This document shows, piece after piece, positions 32,627 through 41,594 of a stretch of 64,000 nt of DNA. The DNA is from Nocardioides sp. Soil797 (GTDB taxonomy: Bacteria; Actinomycetota; Actinomycetes; Propionibacteriales; Nocardioidaceae): positions 187,462 through 251,461 of the forward strand of contig LMSR01000011.1 of the NCBI GenBank assembly GCA_001429555.1, written 5' to 3'. Positions within the stretch are counted from its first letter, which is position 1. Each line of letters begins with the position of its first letter. Both the position numbers and the translations under genes were made by a program. Below the pieces are notes generated by a model. It saw only the letters and a program-made list of their open reading frames with translations. It was not told the origin of the DNA and did no database searches.

Positions 32627-34239
32627 GCTCGTCCCAACTTCTTCATCACTCGTGCACTGACGGTCAAGGTCTTGGCGAAGATCTCGTTCGAGACGCCCTT
32701 CGGCGGCCGGAATCCCCACACCCGCTGGGTTCCGACGGACTGTGCCTCGGTATAGCGGTGGATGCCCTCGGCACCCTGGCGCCGGCCCATCCCGGATTCC
32801 CGCATGCCACCCATCGGGGCGTCGATGCTGGCGAAGGTGGCGCCGTACGCCTCGTTGATGTTGACCGTGCCGCACTTGATCTCGCGCGCGATCGCGCGGG
32901 CGCGCCTGCCGTCCTGGCTGAAGATCGCCGCGTTGAGCCCGTAGGTGCCCTCGTTGGCCTTCGCGATCGCCTCGTTCTCGTCGTGGAAGCGATAGATCGA
33001 GATGACCGGACCGAAGGTCTCGTTGCCGAAGCAGGTCATGTCGGGCGTGACGCCCTCGAGGATGGTCGGCTCGTAGAAGTAGGGACCGAGGTCGGGGCGG
33101 GCCCTGCCGCCGGTCAGCACCTTCGCGCCCTTGGCGACGGCGTCCTCGACGTGGGCGGTGACGGTGTCGAGCTGGTCCTGGGAGATCAGCGAGCCCATGT
33201 CGGTGGTCCACTCGTGGCCCGGCCCGAGCACCATCGCCTTGGTCCGCGCGACGAACCGCTGCACGAACTTGTCGTAGACCTGGTCGGCGACCAGCAGTCG
33301 CTCGGTGGAGACGCACAGCTGGCCGGCATTGGAGTACGTCGCTCGCACGGCGCCCTCGGCGGCCTTCTCGATCGCGGCGTCACGCAGGATCAGGATCGGG
33401 TTCTTGCCGCCGAGCTCGAGCGAGCAGCCGATCAGACGCTCGGCGCAGCCGGCGGCGACCTTCTTGCCGGTGGTCGTCGAGCCGGTGAAGCAGACGTAGT
33501 CGGCCTTGTTGATCAACGAGGTGCCGACGCGCGAGCCGGGGCCGGCGACGACGGTCCACAGATCCTTCGGGAAGCCGGCCTCCTCGAGGAGCTGAGCGCC
33601 CAGCAGGGCGGTCAACATGGTCCGGCTGTCGGGCTTGGTGACCACGGCGTTGCCCGCGGCCAGCGCCGGAAGACCGTCGCACAGCGCCATCGTGAACGGA
33701 TAGTTCCACGGCGAGATGATGCCGACGACACCCTTCGGAACCCGGTTCACGTCGATGCGGGTGGCGCCGGGCACGACGCCGGGACGGCGCTGGGTGTCGA
33801 GGTGCTGGTGGATGGTGCGCGCGTAGTAACGCGCGGTCAACGCCACGTGGTAGACCTCGAGGTAGGCGTCCTTGCGGGCCTTGCCCGACTCCCACACGGC
33901 AAGGTCGCAGATCTCCTGCTCACGGTCGAGCACGATGTCGTGGAGGCGAAGCAGCACCTCGGCACGCTGGTCGAGCGACGTCCGCGCCCAGGCGGCCTGC
34001 GCCTTCCGGGCCCGGTCGAACGCCTCGATCACGTCGTCCTCGCTGGACTGCGGCACGTGCGCGAGCGGCTGGCCGTTGACCGGGGAGATCGACAGGGCCG
34101 ACTCACCGGAGCTCGACACGATGCGCCGGGTCAACGCGGCGGCGTAGTCCGGCTCGAGGGCGTACGACGCACTCGGGTCGTGCTCGGGGTCGTTCGGCCC
34201 GCCGACGAGGGGCTCGGGCTGCGGGGTCTGGGCGCTCAT
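32623..34239 (-). CDS. NAD(P)-dependent aldehyde dehydrogenase (succinic semialdehyde dehydrogenase-like)
   Basis: This 538-residue ALDH superfamily protein has GIISPWNYPFTMALCDGLPALAAGNAVVTKPD (cofactor site, split here by function), FTGSTTTGKKVA, general base Glu in LELGGKNPIL, and nucleophile Cys in NAGQLCVSTERLLV. The C-terminal motif is FGNETFGPVISIYRF. It oxidises an aldehyde to the acid; the family resembles GabD2-type succinic semialdehyde dehydrogenases, but the substrate cannot be fixed from sequence. It is the first gene of a two-gene operon with the GMC oxidase and divergent from a short-chain dehydrogenase. Confidence 0.92.
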   Translation of the reverse strand: MSAQTPQPEPLVGGPNDPEHDPSASYALEPDYAAALTRRIVSSSGESALSISPVNGQPLAHVPQSSEDDVIEAFDRARKAQAAWARTSLDQRAEVLLRLHDIVLDREQEICDLAVWESGKARKDAYLEVYHVALTARYYARTIHQHLDTQRRPGVVPGATRIDVNRVPKGVVGIISPWNYPFTMALCDGLPALAAGNAVVTKPDSRTMLTALLGAQLLEEAGFPKDLWTVVAGPGSRVGTSLINKADYVCFTGSTTTGKKVAAGCAERLIGCSLELGGKNPILILRDAAIEKAAEGAVRATYSNAGQLCVSTERLLVADQVYDKFVQRFVARTKAMVLGPGHEWTTDMGSLISQDQLDTVTAHVEDAVAKGAKVLTGGRARPDLGPYFYEPTILEGVTPDMTCFGNETFGPVISIYRFHDENEAIAKANEGTYGLNAAIFSQDGRRARAIAREIKCGTVNINEAYGATFASIDAPMGGMRESGMGRRQGAEGIHRYTEAQSVGTQRVWGFRPPKGVSNEIFAKTLTVSARVMKKLGRA

Positions 34240-34368
34240 GGCACTGAGCCTAGGTGACGCGAAACACCTTCACTACCCTTCGGTAGCAAGTGAGACCTTT
34301 TACACGTCGCTTTGTTTTGTAAACGTCCGGAATCCGGTCGATCCGCGGACCCCGCTAACGTCTCCGGG
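34240..34368. promoter_or_regulatory. Divergent promoter region with an AT-rich inverted repeat
   Basis: The 129-bp gap between the aldehyde dehydrogenase (minus) and SDR (plus) genes contains TTTACA (34299-34304) and TGTAAA (34318-34323), inverted across 13 nt. A small CTACC/GGTAG stem lies at 34274-34287. The region is much more AT-rich than its surroundings and probably holds both promoters and a repressor site. Confidence 0.5.
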
Positions 34369-35289
34369 GTGACTGCCCTCCTCCTCACGCCCGTGGCCCG
34401 ACTGCGACGCCGAGTGGTCCGACCGGTCGCCCGACGGCTCGCGCCCGGATCACCTCTCGCCACCAGTCCCCTCTCCGGTCGCACCGTGCTCATCACCGGC
34501 GCCTCCTCCGGCATCGGCGAGGCCACGGCGTACGCCGCCGCCCGCCGTGGTGCCCACGTCGTGCTGGTGGCCCGCCGCGCGGACGAGCTGGAGCGCGTCG
34601 CCGAGCAGGTCCGCGCCGACGGTGGCAGCGCGGCGGCGTACGCCGTGGATCTCACCGACCTCGAGGCGATCGGCGACCTGGTCGAGCGGGTCCTCGTCGA
34701 GCGGGGCCCGGTGCACTACCTGGTCAACAATGCCGGTCGCTCGATCCGGCGCTCGCTGGCGCTCTCCTACGACCGGATGCACGACTTCGAGCGCACCATG
34801 GCGATCAACTACTTCGCACCGGTGCGGCTGGTGCTCGGGCTCCTGCCTGCGATGCGCGCCCAGGGCTTCGGCCACGTGGTCAACGTCGGCACCTGGGGCA
34901 GCCAGGTCAAGGCTCCGAAGTACACCGCCTACATCGCGTCGAAGACCGCGCTCGACATCTTCTCGCGCATTGCCGGGCGCGAGGCCTGGGACGACGACGT
35001 GACGTTCACGAACGTGCGCTTCGCCCTGGTGCGAACGGCGATGGTGGCTCCCACCGAGGCCTACGCCAAGCTGCCTGCCCTCTCTGCGGAGCAGGCCGCG
35101 CGCAAGGTGGTGCACGCACTGGAGGACCGGCCGCTGACCGTGAACACGGTTCCCGGTGCCGTCGCGGAGGTGGTCAACCTCGTCGCGCCGCGACTCTCGG
35201 ACTTCCTGTTCGCCGCCTCCGACCGTCGATTCCCCGACTCGGCGGCCGCGCGCGGCGACGTCGGCGGGTTGCGGCAGTCCCGGCAGTAG
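34369..35289 (+). CDS. Short-chain dehydrogenase/reductase (membrane-associated type)
   Basis: This is a 306-residue SDR. A basic hydrophobic leader of about 36 residues precedes the cofactor motif TGASSGIG (43-50), NNAGRSI, and the catalytic pair Y188-x3-K192 (YIASK). The C-terminus (VPGAVAEVVNLVAPRLSDFLF) is hydrophobic. These long SDRs often act on lipids or steroids. The GTG at 34369 is chosen because the only upstream in-frame start is a TTG inside the AT-rich promoter. No strong Shine-Dalgarno sequence is visible, so translation may be leaderless. Confidence 0.88.
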   Translation: MTALLLTPVARLRRRVVRPVARRLAPGSPLATSPLSGRTVLITGASSGIGEATAYAAARRGAHVVLVARRADELERVAEQVRADGGSAAAYAVDLTDLEAIGDLVERVLVERGPVHYLVNNAGRSIRRSLALSYDRMHDFERTMAINYFAPVRLVLGLLPAMRAQGFGHVVNVGTWGSQVKAPKYTAYIASKTALDIFSRIAGREAWDDDVTFTNVRFALVRTAMVAPTEAYAKLPALSAEQAARKVVHALEDRPLTVNTVPGAVAEVVNLVAPRLSDFLFAASDRRFPDSAAARGDVGGLRQSRQ

Positions 35290-35361
35290 CCCACGGGCGT
35301 TCAATTGCCGGACGTCGGCACCGGCCACTGCCTGCGACCCTCATCCCTCGAGGCGCCTGGT

Positions 35362-37089
35362 TCAGACGATGTCAGGCACCTGCACCCGGGCCTCGTCGGC
35401 CTCCTGGTCGGTGAGCTGCGCCTGGCTCTGTCGCTCGGCCTCGACGCGACGTAGGTAGTGGGTGACCTCCTCGCGCCGCCGCTCCTCGTCCCACCCGAGC
35501 TCGGCGCCCATCAGCTCGGCGACCTGCGGGGCGGCGGCCACCCCACGGTCGAACATCTCGATCGAGACGCGAGTACGCCGGGTGAGGACGTCGTCGAGGT
35601 GTTGCGCGCCCTCGTGGGTCACCGCGTGCACGACCTCGGCGGCCAGGTAGTCCTCTGCCCCCTCGAGTGGTGCGGCCAGCTCGGGGCGCTCGGCGACGAG
35701 GGCGAGCAGGTCGTCGACCAGCCCGCCGTACCTGCCGAGGAGGTGGTCGATGCGCGCCACGTGCAATCCACTGCGCCGAGCCAGCAGCACCCGCTGGTTC
35801 GACCGGGTCTCGAACCCGTCGGCGCCGACCAGTGGCACCCGGTCGGTGATCGAGTCGCGCACGGTGAGGTTGACCGTGGTCTTCAGCGAGTGCGCCGCGG
35901 CGTCGATCGCGTCGCGCGCCATCACTCTGTACGTCGTGAGCTTGCCGCCGGCGATCATCACCAGTCCCGGAACCGGGGTGACGACCGTGTGCTCACGGGA
36001 GATGCGTGACGTCGGCTCGGACTCGCCGCGCAGCAACGGACGCAGGCCGGCGTACACGCCCTCGACGTCGTCGTGGTCGAGCGGCTCGCGCAGGATCGTG
36101 TTCACGTGGGCGAGCAGGTAGTCGATGTCGGCCTTCGACGCCGCAGGGTGGGCCTTGTCGAGGTCCCACGCCGTGTCGGTGGTGCCGATGATCCAGTGCC
36201 GGCCCCACGGGATCACGAAGAGCACCGACTTCTCGGTCTTGGTGATGAAGCCGGCATCGGAACGGATCCGGTCGCGCGGAACGACGAGGTGGATCCCCTT
36301 GCTGGCCTGGACGTTGAGCGACCCACGTCCGCCGACCATCTCCTGGATCTCGTCGGTCCAGACACCAGCCGCATTGACCACGACCCGGGCGCGGACCTGG
36401 AACTCGCGCCCGGTCTCGAGGTCCTTGGCATTCACGCCGACCACGCGCTCGCCCTCACGGACGAAGCCGATCACCTTGGTGCGGGTGGCCACGTGGGCGC
36501 CGTGCGTGGCAGCCGTGCGGGCGATGGTCATCACGAGGCGGGCGTCGTCGACCTGGCAGTCGTAGTAGCGGATCGCCCCGGTCAATGCCTCTGTCTTGAG
36601 ATCGGGAGCCATGCGCGCGACCTGGCGGCGGAAGAGGTGCTTGTGCCGGGGTACCCCCATGTCGTACTTCCCCGCCATCGCCATCGCGTCGTAGAGAGCC
36701 AGCCCGGCCCCGACATAGGGACGCTCGAGGTGCTTGGTCAACGGATAGAGGAACGGCACCGGCCGCACCAGGTGTGGAGCCAGCCGGGTCAGCAGCAGAC
36801 CGCGCTCCTCCAGGGCCTCGCGGACCAGCCCGAAGTCGAACATCTCCAGATAGCGCAGCCCGCCGTGGATCAGCTTGCTGCTGCGGCTGCTGGTCCCCGA
36901 GGCGAAGTCACGCTGCTCGATCAGCCCGGTCGACAGGCCTCGGGTCACCGAGTCGAGCGCCGTGCCGGCGCCCACGACTCCCCCACCCACGACGAGCACG
37001 TCGAGCTCGGCGCCGTGGTCGGCGCTGGCCACCAGCGCTTCGAGCGCTTCGGTTCGGGCCTGCGGGCTGAGGGCGCGTGGCTGGCTCAT
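35362..37089 (-). CDS. glpD: Aerobic glycerol-3-phosphate dehydrogenase
   Basis: This is a 575-residue FAD enzyme. The Rossmann motif VLVVGGGVVGAGTALDSVTRG lies near 31-51 (split by residues), followed by GTSSRSSKLIHGGLRYLE, VVNAAGVWTDEI and the C-terminal DAO_C domain (about 400-520). It oxidises sn-glycerol-3-phosphate to dihydroxyacetone phosphate at the membrane and passes electrons to quinone. It connects with the glycerophosphodiesterases at 7-10 kb. ATG 37089 is preferred over 37149 because it gives the usual N-terminus (MSQPRALSPQAR) and clears the divergent gene. Confidence 0.95.
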   Translation of the reverse strand: MSQPRALSPQARTEALEALVASADHGAELDVLVVGGGVVGAGTALDSVTRGLSTGLIEQRDFASGTSSRSSKLIHGGLRYLEMFDFGLVREALEERGLLLTRLAPHLVRPVPFLYPLTKHLERPYVGAGLALYDAMAMAGKYDMGVPRHKHLFRRQVARMAPDLKTEALTGAIRYYDCQVDDARLVMTIARTAATHGAHVATRTKVIGFVREGERVVGVNAKDLETGREFQVRARVVVNAAGVWTDEIQEMVGGRGSLNVQASKGIHLVVPRDRIRSDAGFITKTEKSVLFVIPWGRHWIIGTTDTAWDLDKAHPAASKADIDYLLAHVNTILREPLDHDDVEGVYAGLRPLLRGESEPTSRISREHTVVTPVPGLVMIAGGKLTTYRVMARDAIDAAAHSLKTTVNLTVRDSITDRVPLVGADGFETRSNQRVLLARRSGLHVARIDHLLGRYGGLVDDLLALVAERPELAAPLEGAEDYLAAEVVHAVTHEGAQHLDDVLTRRTRVSIEMFDRGVAAAPQVAELMGAELGWDEERRREEVTHYLRRVEAERQSQAQLTDQEADEARVQVPDIV

Positions 37090-37185
37090 GTTGGCCAGTC
37101 TGTCAGGGTCCCGGTGGGGACGCTGCGGACGGTCGTCCGGCACACTCACGTGCCACTGGTGGCACCCACCAAGTATTCTCCTCCC

Positions 37186-38031
37186 ATGTCAGGGGGCAAC
37201 GGAACGACTCGGGCGCGGGACGCAGATCGTGATCGCGTCGTCGACGCGCTCGGTCAAGCCTTCGTCGACGGCCAACTCTCGGAGACCGACCGCGAGCTGC
37301 GGGTCTCCCGGGCACTGAGTGCGCGCACCCTCGACGACCTCGACGTGCTGGTCCGTGACCTCCAGGGCCACGACCTGGTCCCCCGCCCACCGAAACGTGT
37401 CTCGAAGGGGCCGTTCCTGGCCATCGCCACCGGCCTGGTCGTGGTGGTCGCGATCGGCGTCCTCGTCCTCCGCGGCGGTGACGAGCCGGATCGCGCTCCG
37501 GCCCCAGCACCTGCTCCTGCCGCCCCGGTCGCGATGCCCGAGGTCGCCGAGCCCGTCGAGTTCGTGCCGGAGGCGCTCTCGATGGCCTGGTTCGAGGCCT
37601 TCCTCAACGGCTATGAGGAGGAGTTCGGCGACACCGTCATCCTCGACGCCGGGTTTCGCCAGGGTGGATACGTCCACTTCAAGCGCCCGCTCAGCAAGAA
37701 GCGCCCCGACCTGCTGCAGGACTGGGACTGGTACCCCGACCGCGGCTTCGAGCAGTCCATCATCTCGGCTTCGCGCGACCCCTTCGGCTACGCCCGGGCA
37801 GACCTGTCCGCCATCGACCTCGACCGTCTGCTGGCCGAGATCGATCACAGCCGGGAGTTCCTTGGTGTCGACAGCCCCGACATCGACGTCTACGTCGCCC
37901 CGCACATCGGTGACTCCCCCCAGAAGGTCATGATCCAGGCATCGAACTCCTACGGTGACACCGGTCGGCGCGAGATCACCTTCGACGGCCGGGTGCTCGA
38001 CAGCCAGCCCTTCGTGATCGGATACCAATGA
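37186..38031 (+). CDS. DUF1707 membrane-anchored protein (copy 1)
   Basis: This is a 281-residue protein. The N-terminal DUF1707 domain (about 10-62, RARDADRDRVVDALGQAFVD ... LSARTLDDLDVLVRDLQ) precedes one membrane helix (about 72-92, FLAIATGLVVVVAIGVLVL), a Pro/Ala linker, and an extracytoplasmic domain of about 170 residues with no recognised motif (NGYEEEFGDTVILDAGF, DWDWYPDRGF). The function is unknown; DUF1707 is an actinobacterial regulatory-type helical module. It is coupled by ATGA to a paralogue. ATG 37186 begins the DUF1707 domain; upstream open frame is antisense to glpD. Confidence 0.85.
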   Translation: MSGGNGTTRARDADRDRVVDALGQAFVDGQLSETDRELRVSRALSARTLDDLDVLVRDLQGHDLVPRPPKRVSKGPFLAIATGLVVVVAIGVLVLRGGDEPDRAPAPAPAPAAPVAMPEVAEPVEFVPEALSMAWFEAFLNGYEEEFGDTVILDAGFRQGGYVHFKRPLSKKRPDLLQDWDWYPDRGFEQSIISASRDPFGYARADLSAIDLDRLLAEIDHSREFLGVDSPDIDVYVAPHIGDSPQKVMIQASNSYGDTGRREITFDGRVLDSQPFVIGYQ

Positions 38032-38888
38032 ATCCCGCACACGAGGCCAAACGGGCCAAGGACAGCGACCGCACCGAAGCGGTGGAGGTCATCGACACGG
38101 CGTACGCCGACGGGCAACTGACACTCTCGGAGCGTGAGCACCGCACCCACTCGGCCCTGACCGCGGCCACCCTGGGCGAGCTCCACCGGCTCACGTCCGA
38201 CCTGCAGGCGGTTCCGGTGTCGGTCGCTTCGGCCGTGCGCCGGCCGCGTGTGCTCGCCGTCGTGGCCGTGGTGCTGCTGTTCGTGATCGGCGGCGGCTAT
38301 GCGGTGCTCCGAGACGACAACCCTCGTGATGAGCCGGGGCAGGAGGCGGCCGCTCCGGCCGAGGTGGAGCCGGTGGAGGCGCCCGTGGAGGTGGCGGATC
38401 GGCCAGTCATCGAGAAGCGTCCGCTGAAGTACTCGTTCACCCCGAAGGGCGTTCGCAACTTCCGGGAGCTCTACCGCGAGAAGTTCGGCACCACACAGGC
38501 ACTCGGCTTCGGGTTCTCCGCCGGTGAGGTCGACATTGCCCTCAAGACCCCCGACGGGCCGTGGCACTGGGGGTTCGCCGACGGCCACTTCGTCGATGCC
38601 GGTGGCTACTCCGACGGACCCGAGGACGGCGCGAAGGACCGCAGCTTCCCACCCGGATCGGTCGACCTGGCCGACCTCGACATCGACGCAGCCTTCGACA
38701 ACCTGGAGGGCGTGAAGCAAGCGACCGGCCGCAGCGACTTCCCCACCCTTGGGATCTCCCTCATCATCAACGACGGCCGGCCCACCGTGGCTGTTGCCGC
38801 CGGCGACAAATTCACCACCTCATGCCAGATCCGGTTGACCACTATGTCCGGCAAGGTGCTGGAGGACGGCCTTCCCTGCGTCGACTGA
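38028..38888 (+). CDS. DUF1707 membrane-anchored protein (copy 2)
   Basis: This 286-residue protein has the same architecture as its upstream neighbour: a DUF1707-like domain (about 12-63, DRTEAVEVIDTAYADGQLTLSE cut by position), one membrane helix (about 75-95, VLAVVAVVLLFVIGGGYAVL), an acidic Pro/Glu linker and an extracytoplasmic domain (KFGTTQALGFGFSAGEVDIAL). The two share layout more than sequence, so the duplication is old. Its stop is followed by 66 bp before the convergent PIN toxin gene. Confidence 0.82.
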   Translation: MNPAHEAKRAKDSDRTEAVEVIDTAYADGQLTLSEREHRTHSALTAATLGELHRLTSDLQAVPVSVASAVRRPRVLAVVAVVLLFVIGGGYAVLRDDNPRDEPGQEAAAPAEVEPVEAPVEVADRPVIEKRPLKYSFTPKGVRNFRELYREKFGTTQALGFGFSAGEVDIALKTPDGPWHWGFADGHFVDAGGYSDGPEDGAKDRSFPPGSVDLADLDIDAAFDNLEGVKQATGRSDFPTLGISLIINDGRPTVAVAAGDKFTTSCQIRLTTMSGKVLEDGLPCVD

Positions 38889-38954
38889 CGGCTTGGGCAC
38901 CGTCCTGCTTGCACCCGGCGACGGCTTTCCGGTGCACCAGGTGGCCGCACTGCT

Positions 38955-39362
38955 TCAGCCGAACGGGTTGATGATCGAGATGCCGCACTCGTCGAAGTCA
39001 CGAACGTTGCGAGTCGCCAGAATCGCCCGGCGATGACGTGCGATGGCAGCAATCCGCGCGTCCTCCTGGCTCATCGGCCGACCGGTCGCCTGACGCTCGG
39101 CGAGGAGCAGGCCGTACTCGTCAGCCGCCGCGCCGTCGAACGGCAGTGTCTTGTGGCCCATCGCCAAGAAGAGCTCGTCCGCACGTGTCTCCAACTCACG
39201 ACGCCGACGCCCCTTCGGAAGTCTCGCGATTGCGAAACGAACCTCCGCCCGTGTCACCGAGGTGAGGTACAGCTCATCCGGAACGAGCGACTCGAGCCAC
39301 GTCACGACAACCTCGTCTCGCGCCATGAGGTGCGAGACGAGGTTGGTGTCCAGCACGATCAC
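38955..39362 (-). CDS. fitB: FitB/VapC-type PIN-domain toxin
   Basis: This 135-residue PIN protein has acidic ligands in MIVLDTNLVSHLM (D5), TSVTRAEVRFAI (Glu near 41), SQEDARIAAIA (Asp near 100) and TRNVRDF (Asp near 119). The catalytic set is complete, so it should be an active RNase. The RMP[SM]QEDARIAAIA-like region and IINPFG ending are FitB-like. GTG start at 39362. The cognate antitoxin lies upstream and would overlap this start by GTGA if its frame were intact, but it carries a frameshift, so neutralisation is in doubt. Confidence 0.9.
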   Translation of the reverse strand: MIVLDTNLVSHLMARDEVVVTWLESLVPDELYLTSVTRAEVRFAIARLPKGRRRRELETRADELFLAMGHKTLPFDGAAADEYGLLLAERQATGRPMSQEDARIAAIARHRRAILATRNVRDFDECGISIINPFG

Positions 39363-39602
39363 AGATCAAGGCCTCGCGGCATGGTGCGATCGCGGCCGAA
39401 GTCGCGAATGTCATCCGGCGGGGACGTCGCCGAAGATGCGCACGATGGCATGCCCGAGCCCTTCTTCAGGCTCCTCCACCTCGACAGCGGCGGCGAGGAT
39501 GGCGCGAATCTCGGCCTCCATCGAGCGACCCCGACGAGTTGCCCGAGCGCGCAACTTCTCCTTCACCCCTGGATCCAGATCACGAACGGTCACCATGCAC
39601 AT
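39359..39602 (-). pseudogene. fitA: FitA-type antitoxin with a C-terminal frameshift
   Basis: The protein starts MCMVTVRDLDPGVKEKLRAR at ATG 39602 (GGAGG 8 nt upstream), a ribbon-helix-helix FitA domain. As written it stops at 39411 after 63 residues (IFGDVPAG). Removing one C from the run of four at 39420-39423 (GTCCCCGCC on the coding strand) restores a frame that continues DDIRDFGRDRTMPRGLDL and ends at 39359, overlapping the toxin start by 4 bp as FitAB pairs do. The lost tail is the part that usually blocks the toxin active site. It is a real mutation, a homopolymer sequencing error, or recoding. Confidence 0.8.
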
Positions 39603-39645
39603 GGTCACCACCTCCACGTCATCGGGTGGTCCGGTGTCGCCGCGA

Positions 39646-40443
39646 TCAGGCGCGGACGCGTGGCCCCAACGATGTCCGATGGTCGGCGTGCATGGGGTGA
39701 GCTGACCGGGTCTCCCACACCAACGCCGGATCCAGCTCTGCCAGGGCGATGCCCTCCTCGGTGTCGAGCCGTGCCACGGGTCGCCCCTCGGGGTCGAACA
39801 CCGCCGATCCGCCGATGAAATCGTCGGGCCCGCAGGTGCCGGTCAGGCCGGCGAAGACGACGTACATGCCGTTGTCGAGGGCACGAGCCGGGTAGTAGAG
39901 GTCGCGGCGGTGCTCGCCGCCGGTGAAGTAGGCCGCGGAGTTGAGATAGCCGATCGCCCCGTCATCGGCCGCCGCTCGCGCGTGCTCCGGGAAGCAACCG
40001 TCGTAGCAGATGCTGAGACCGAAATCGAGGTCGTCGACCGTGATCGACGCGCCGTGGTCGCCGGGGGTGAAATGGTCCTGCTCGTAGCCGGAGAGGTGTT
40101 GCTTGTCGTAGGGCGCGCTGACCTCACCCGAAGGTCGAATCACCAACAGGGACAGGGTCTTCGCGGTCTCGCGCTGCAGCGGCGTACTCACCACCACGAC
40201 GCAGTCGCCCTCGACCGCGGCGTTGCGCAGGGGCGCCAACCAAGCGTCATCGAGGGTGTCCTCGCTGGGCACCTCGCCCGCGAAGACGGCTTCCGCATAG
40301 CCGGTGAGGAACGCCTCGGGGAGTACGACGAGGCGCGCTCCCTGAGCGGCCGCCAACTCGACCAGCGCGGCCGCCTTGGCCACATTGGCGGCCACGTCGC
40401 CAGCCATGGACTGCCCCTGTGCTGCGGCGACCAACAACGTCAT
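39646..40443 (-). CDS. Carbon-nitrogen hydrolase (nitrilase superfamily)
   Basis: This is a 265-residue one-domain amidase. The catalytic triad is visible: E43 in LVVLPEAFLTGY, Lys in PYDKQHLSGYEQDHF and Cys in SICYDGCFPEHAR. NSAAYFTGGEHRRDLYYPARALDNGMYVVFAG is typical of the family (given here in parts by function). It hydrolyses an amide or carbamoyl bond of unknown substrate. ATG 40443 (MTLLVAAAQ) is the family-like start. It is 13 bp from the guaB3 stop upstream on the same strand. Confidence 0.92.
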   Translation of the reverse strand: MTLLVAAAQGQSMAGDVAANVAKAAALVELAAAQGARLVVLPEAFLTGYAEAVFAGEVPSEDTLDDAWLAPLRNAAVEGDCVVVVSTPLQRETAKTLSLLVIRPSGEVSAPYDKQHLSGYEQDHFTPGDHGASITVDDLDFGLSICYDGCFPEHARAAADDGAIGYLNSAAYFTGGEHRRDLYYPARALDNGMYVVFAGLTGTCGPDDFIGGSAVFDPEGRPVARLDTEEGIALAELDPALVWETRSAHPMHADHRTSLGPRVRA

Positions 40444-40456
40444 GAGAAGTCTGGGC

Positions 40457-41563
40457 TCACTCGACGACGACCTCAACCCGCTGGAACTCCTTGAGCTCGG
40501 TGTAGCCGGTGGTGGCCATCGAGCGCTTCAGGGCGCCGATCAGGTTCATCGTGCCGTCGGCCACGCGGGACGGGCCGAACAGGATCTCCTCGAGCGAGCC
40601 GATCGTGCCGAACTCGACGCGCTCACCGCGCGGCAGCTTGCCGTGCCACGCCTCTGCTCCCCAGTGGAAACCGTGGCCGGGCGCCTCGTCGGCGCGGGCG
40701 AAGGGCGAGCCGACCATCACGGCATCGGCGCCACAGGCGATCGCCTTGGCAATGTCACCGGAGCGACCGATCGAGCCGTCGGCGATGACGTGCACGTAGC
40801 GACCGCCGGACTCGTCGAGGTAGTCACGACGGGCAGCAGCCACGTCAGCGACCGCGGATGCCATGGGCACCGCGACACCGAGCACGGTGCGTGTGGTGTG
40901 GGCGGCCCCGCCACCGAAGCCGACGAGTACGCCGGCGGCGCCGGTGCGCATCAGGTGCAGGGCAGCCTGGTAGGTGGCACAGCCACCGACGATGACCGGG
41001 ACGTCGAGCTCGTAGATGAACTCCTTGAGGTTCAAGGGTTCGGCCTGGCTGGAGACGTGCTCGGCGGAGACCGTCGTACCGCGGATGACGAACATGTCGA
41101 CACCGGCGTCGACCACGGTCTTGGCGAACTCCTTGGTGCGCTGCGGCGACAGGGAGCCGGCGACGGTCACCCCGGAGTCACGCATCTGCTTGAGGCGGGC
41201 GGTGATCAGCTCGGCCTTGACCGGCTCGGCGTAGATCTCCTGCATCCGCTGGGTGGCCTGGACGCCTCGGAGCCCGGCAACCTCCTGCAGCAGCGGCATG
41301 GGGTCGTCGTACCGGGTCCAGAGTCCCTCGAGGTCGAGCACGCCGAGACCGCCGTGCTTGCCGAAGGCGATCGCGGTCTCCGGCGACATCACCGAGTCCA
41401 TCGGGGCGGCCAGCACCGGCAGCTCGAAGCGGTAGGCGTCGATCTGCCAGGCCACGCTCACCTCTTCGGGATCGCGGGTGCGCCGCGAGGGCACGATGGC
41501 AATGTCGTCGAAGGAGTATGCGCGCCGGGCACGCTTGGCCTTGCCGATCTCGATCTCAGTCAC
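40457..41563 (-). CDS. guaB3: GuaB3 family IMP dehydrogenase-related protein
   Basis: This 368-residue IMPDH/GMP reductase barrel lacks CBS domains. It opens TEIEIGKAKRARRAYSFDDI, a typical GuaB3 start, and contains ELPVLAAPMDSVMSPETAIAFGKHGGLGV (in two parts) and a GCATYQAALHLM segment where GuaB has its catalytic loop. GuaB3 is conserved in actinobacteria next to guaB2, as here; in mycobacteria it is non-essential and lacks IMPDH activity. The GTG at 41563 fits the family length. Three 22-nt repeats separate it from guaB. Confidence 0.94.
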   Translation of the reverse strand: MTEIEIGKAKRARRAYSFDDIAIVPSRRTRDPEEVSVAWQIDAYRFELPVLAAPMDSVMSPETAIAFGKHGGLGVLDLEGLWTRYDDPMPLLQEVAGLRGVQATQRMQEIYAEPVKAELITARLKQMRDSGVTVAGSLSPQRTKEFAKTVVDAGVDMFVIRGTTVSAEHVSSQAEPLNLKEFIYELDVPVIVGGCATYQAALHLMRTGAAGVLVGFGGGAAHTTRTVLGVAVPMASAVADVAAARRDYLDESGGRYVHVIADGSIGRSGDIAKAIACGADAVMVGSPFARADEAPGHGFHWGAEAWHGKLPRGERVEFGTIGSLEEILFGPSRVADGTMNLIGALKRSMATTGYTELKEFQRVEVVVE

Positions 41564-41594
41564 GCCGCCCACCCTATCGGCTCGACGGCGCATC

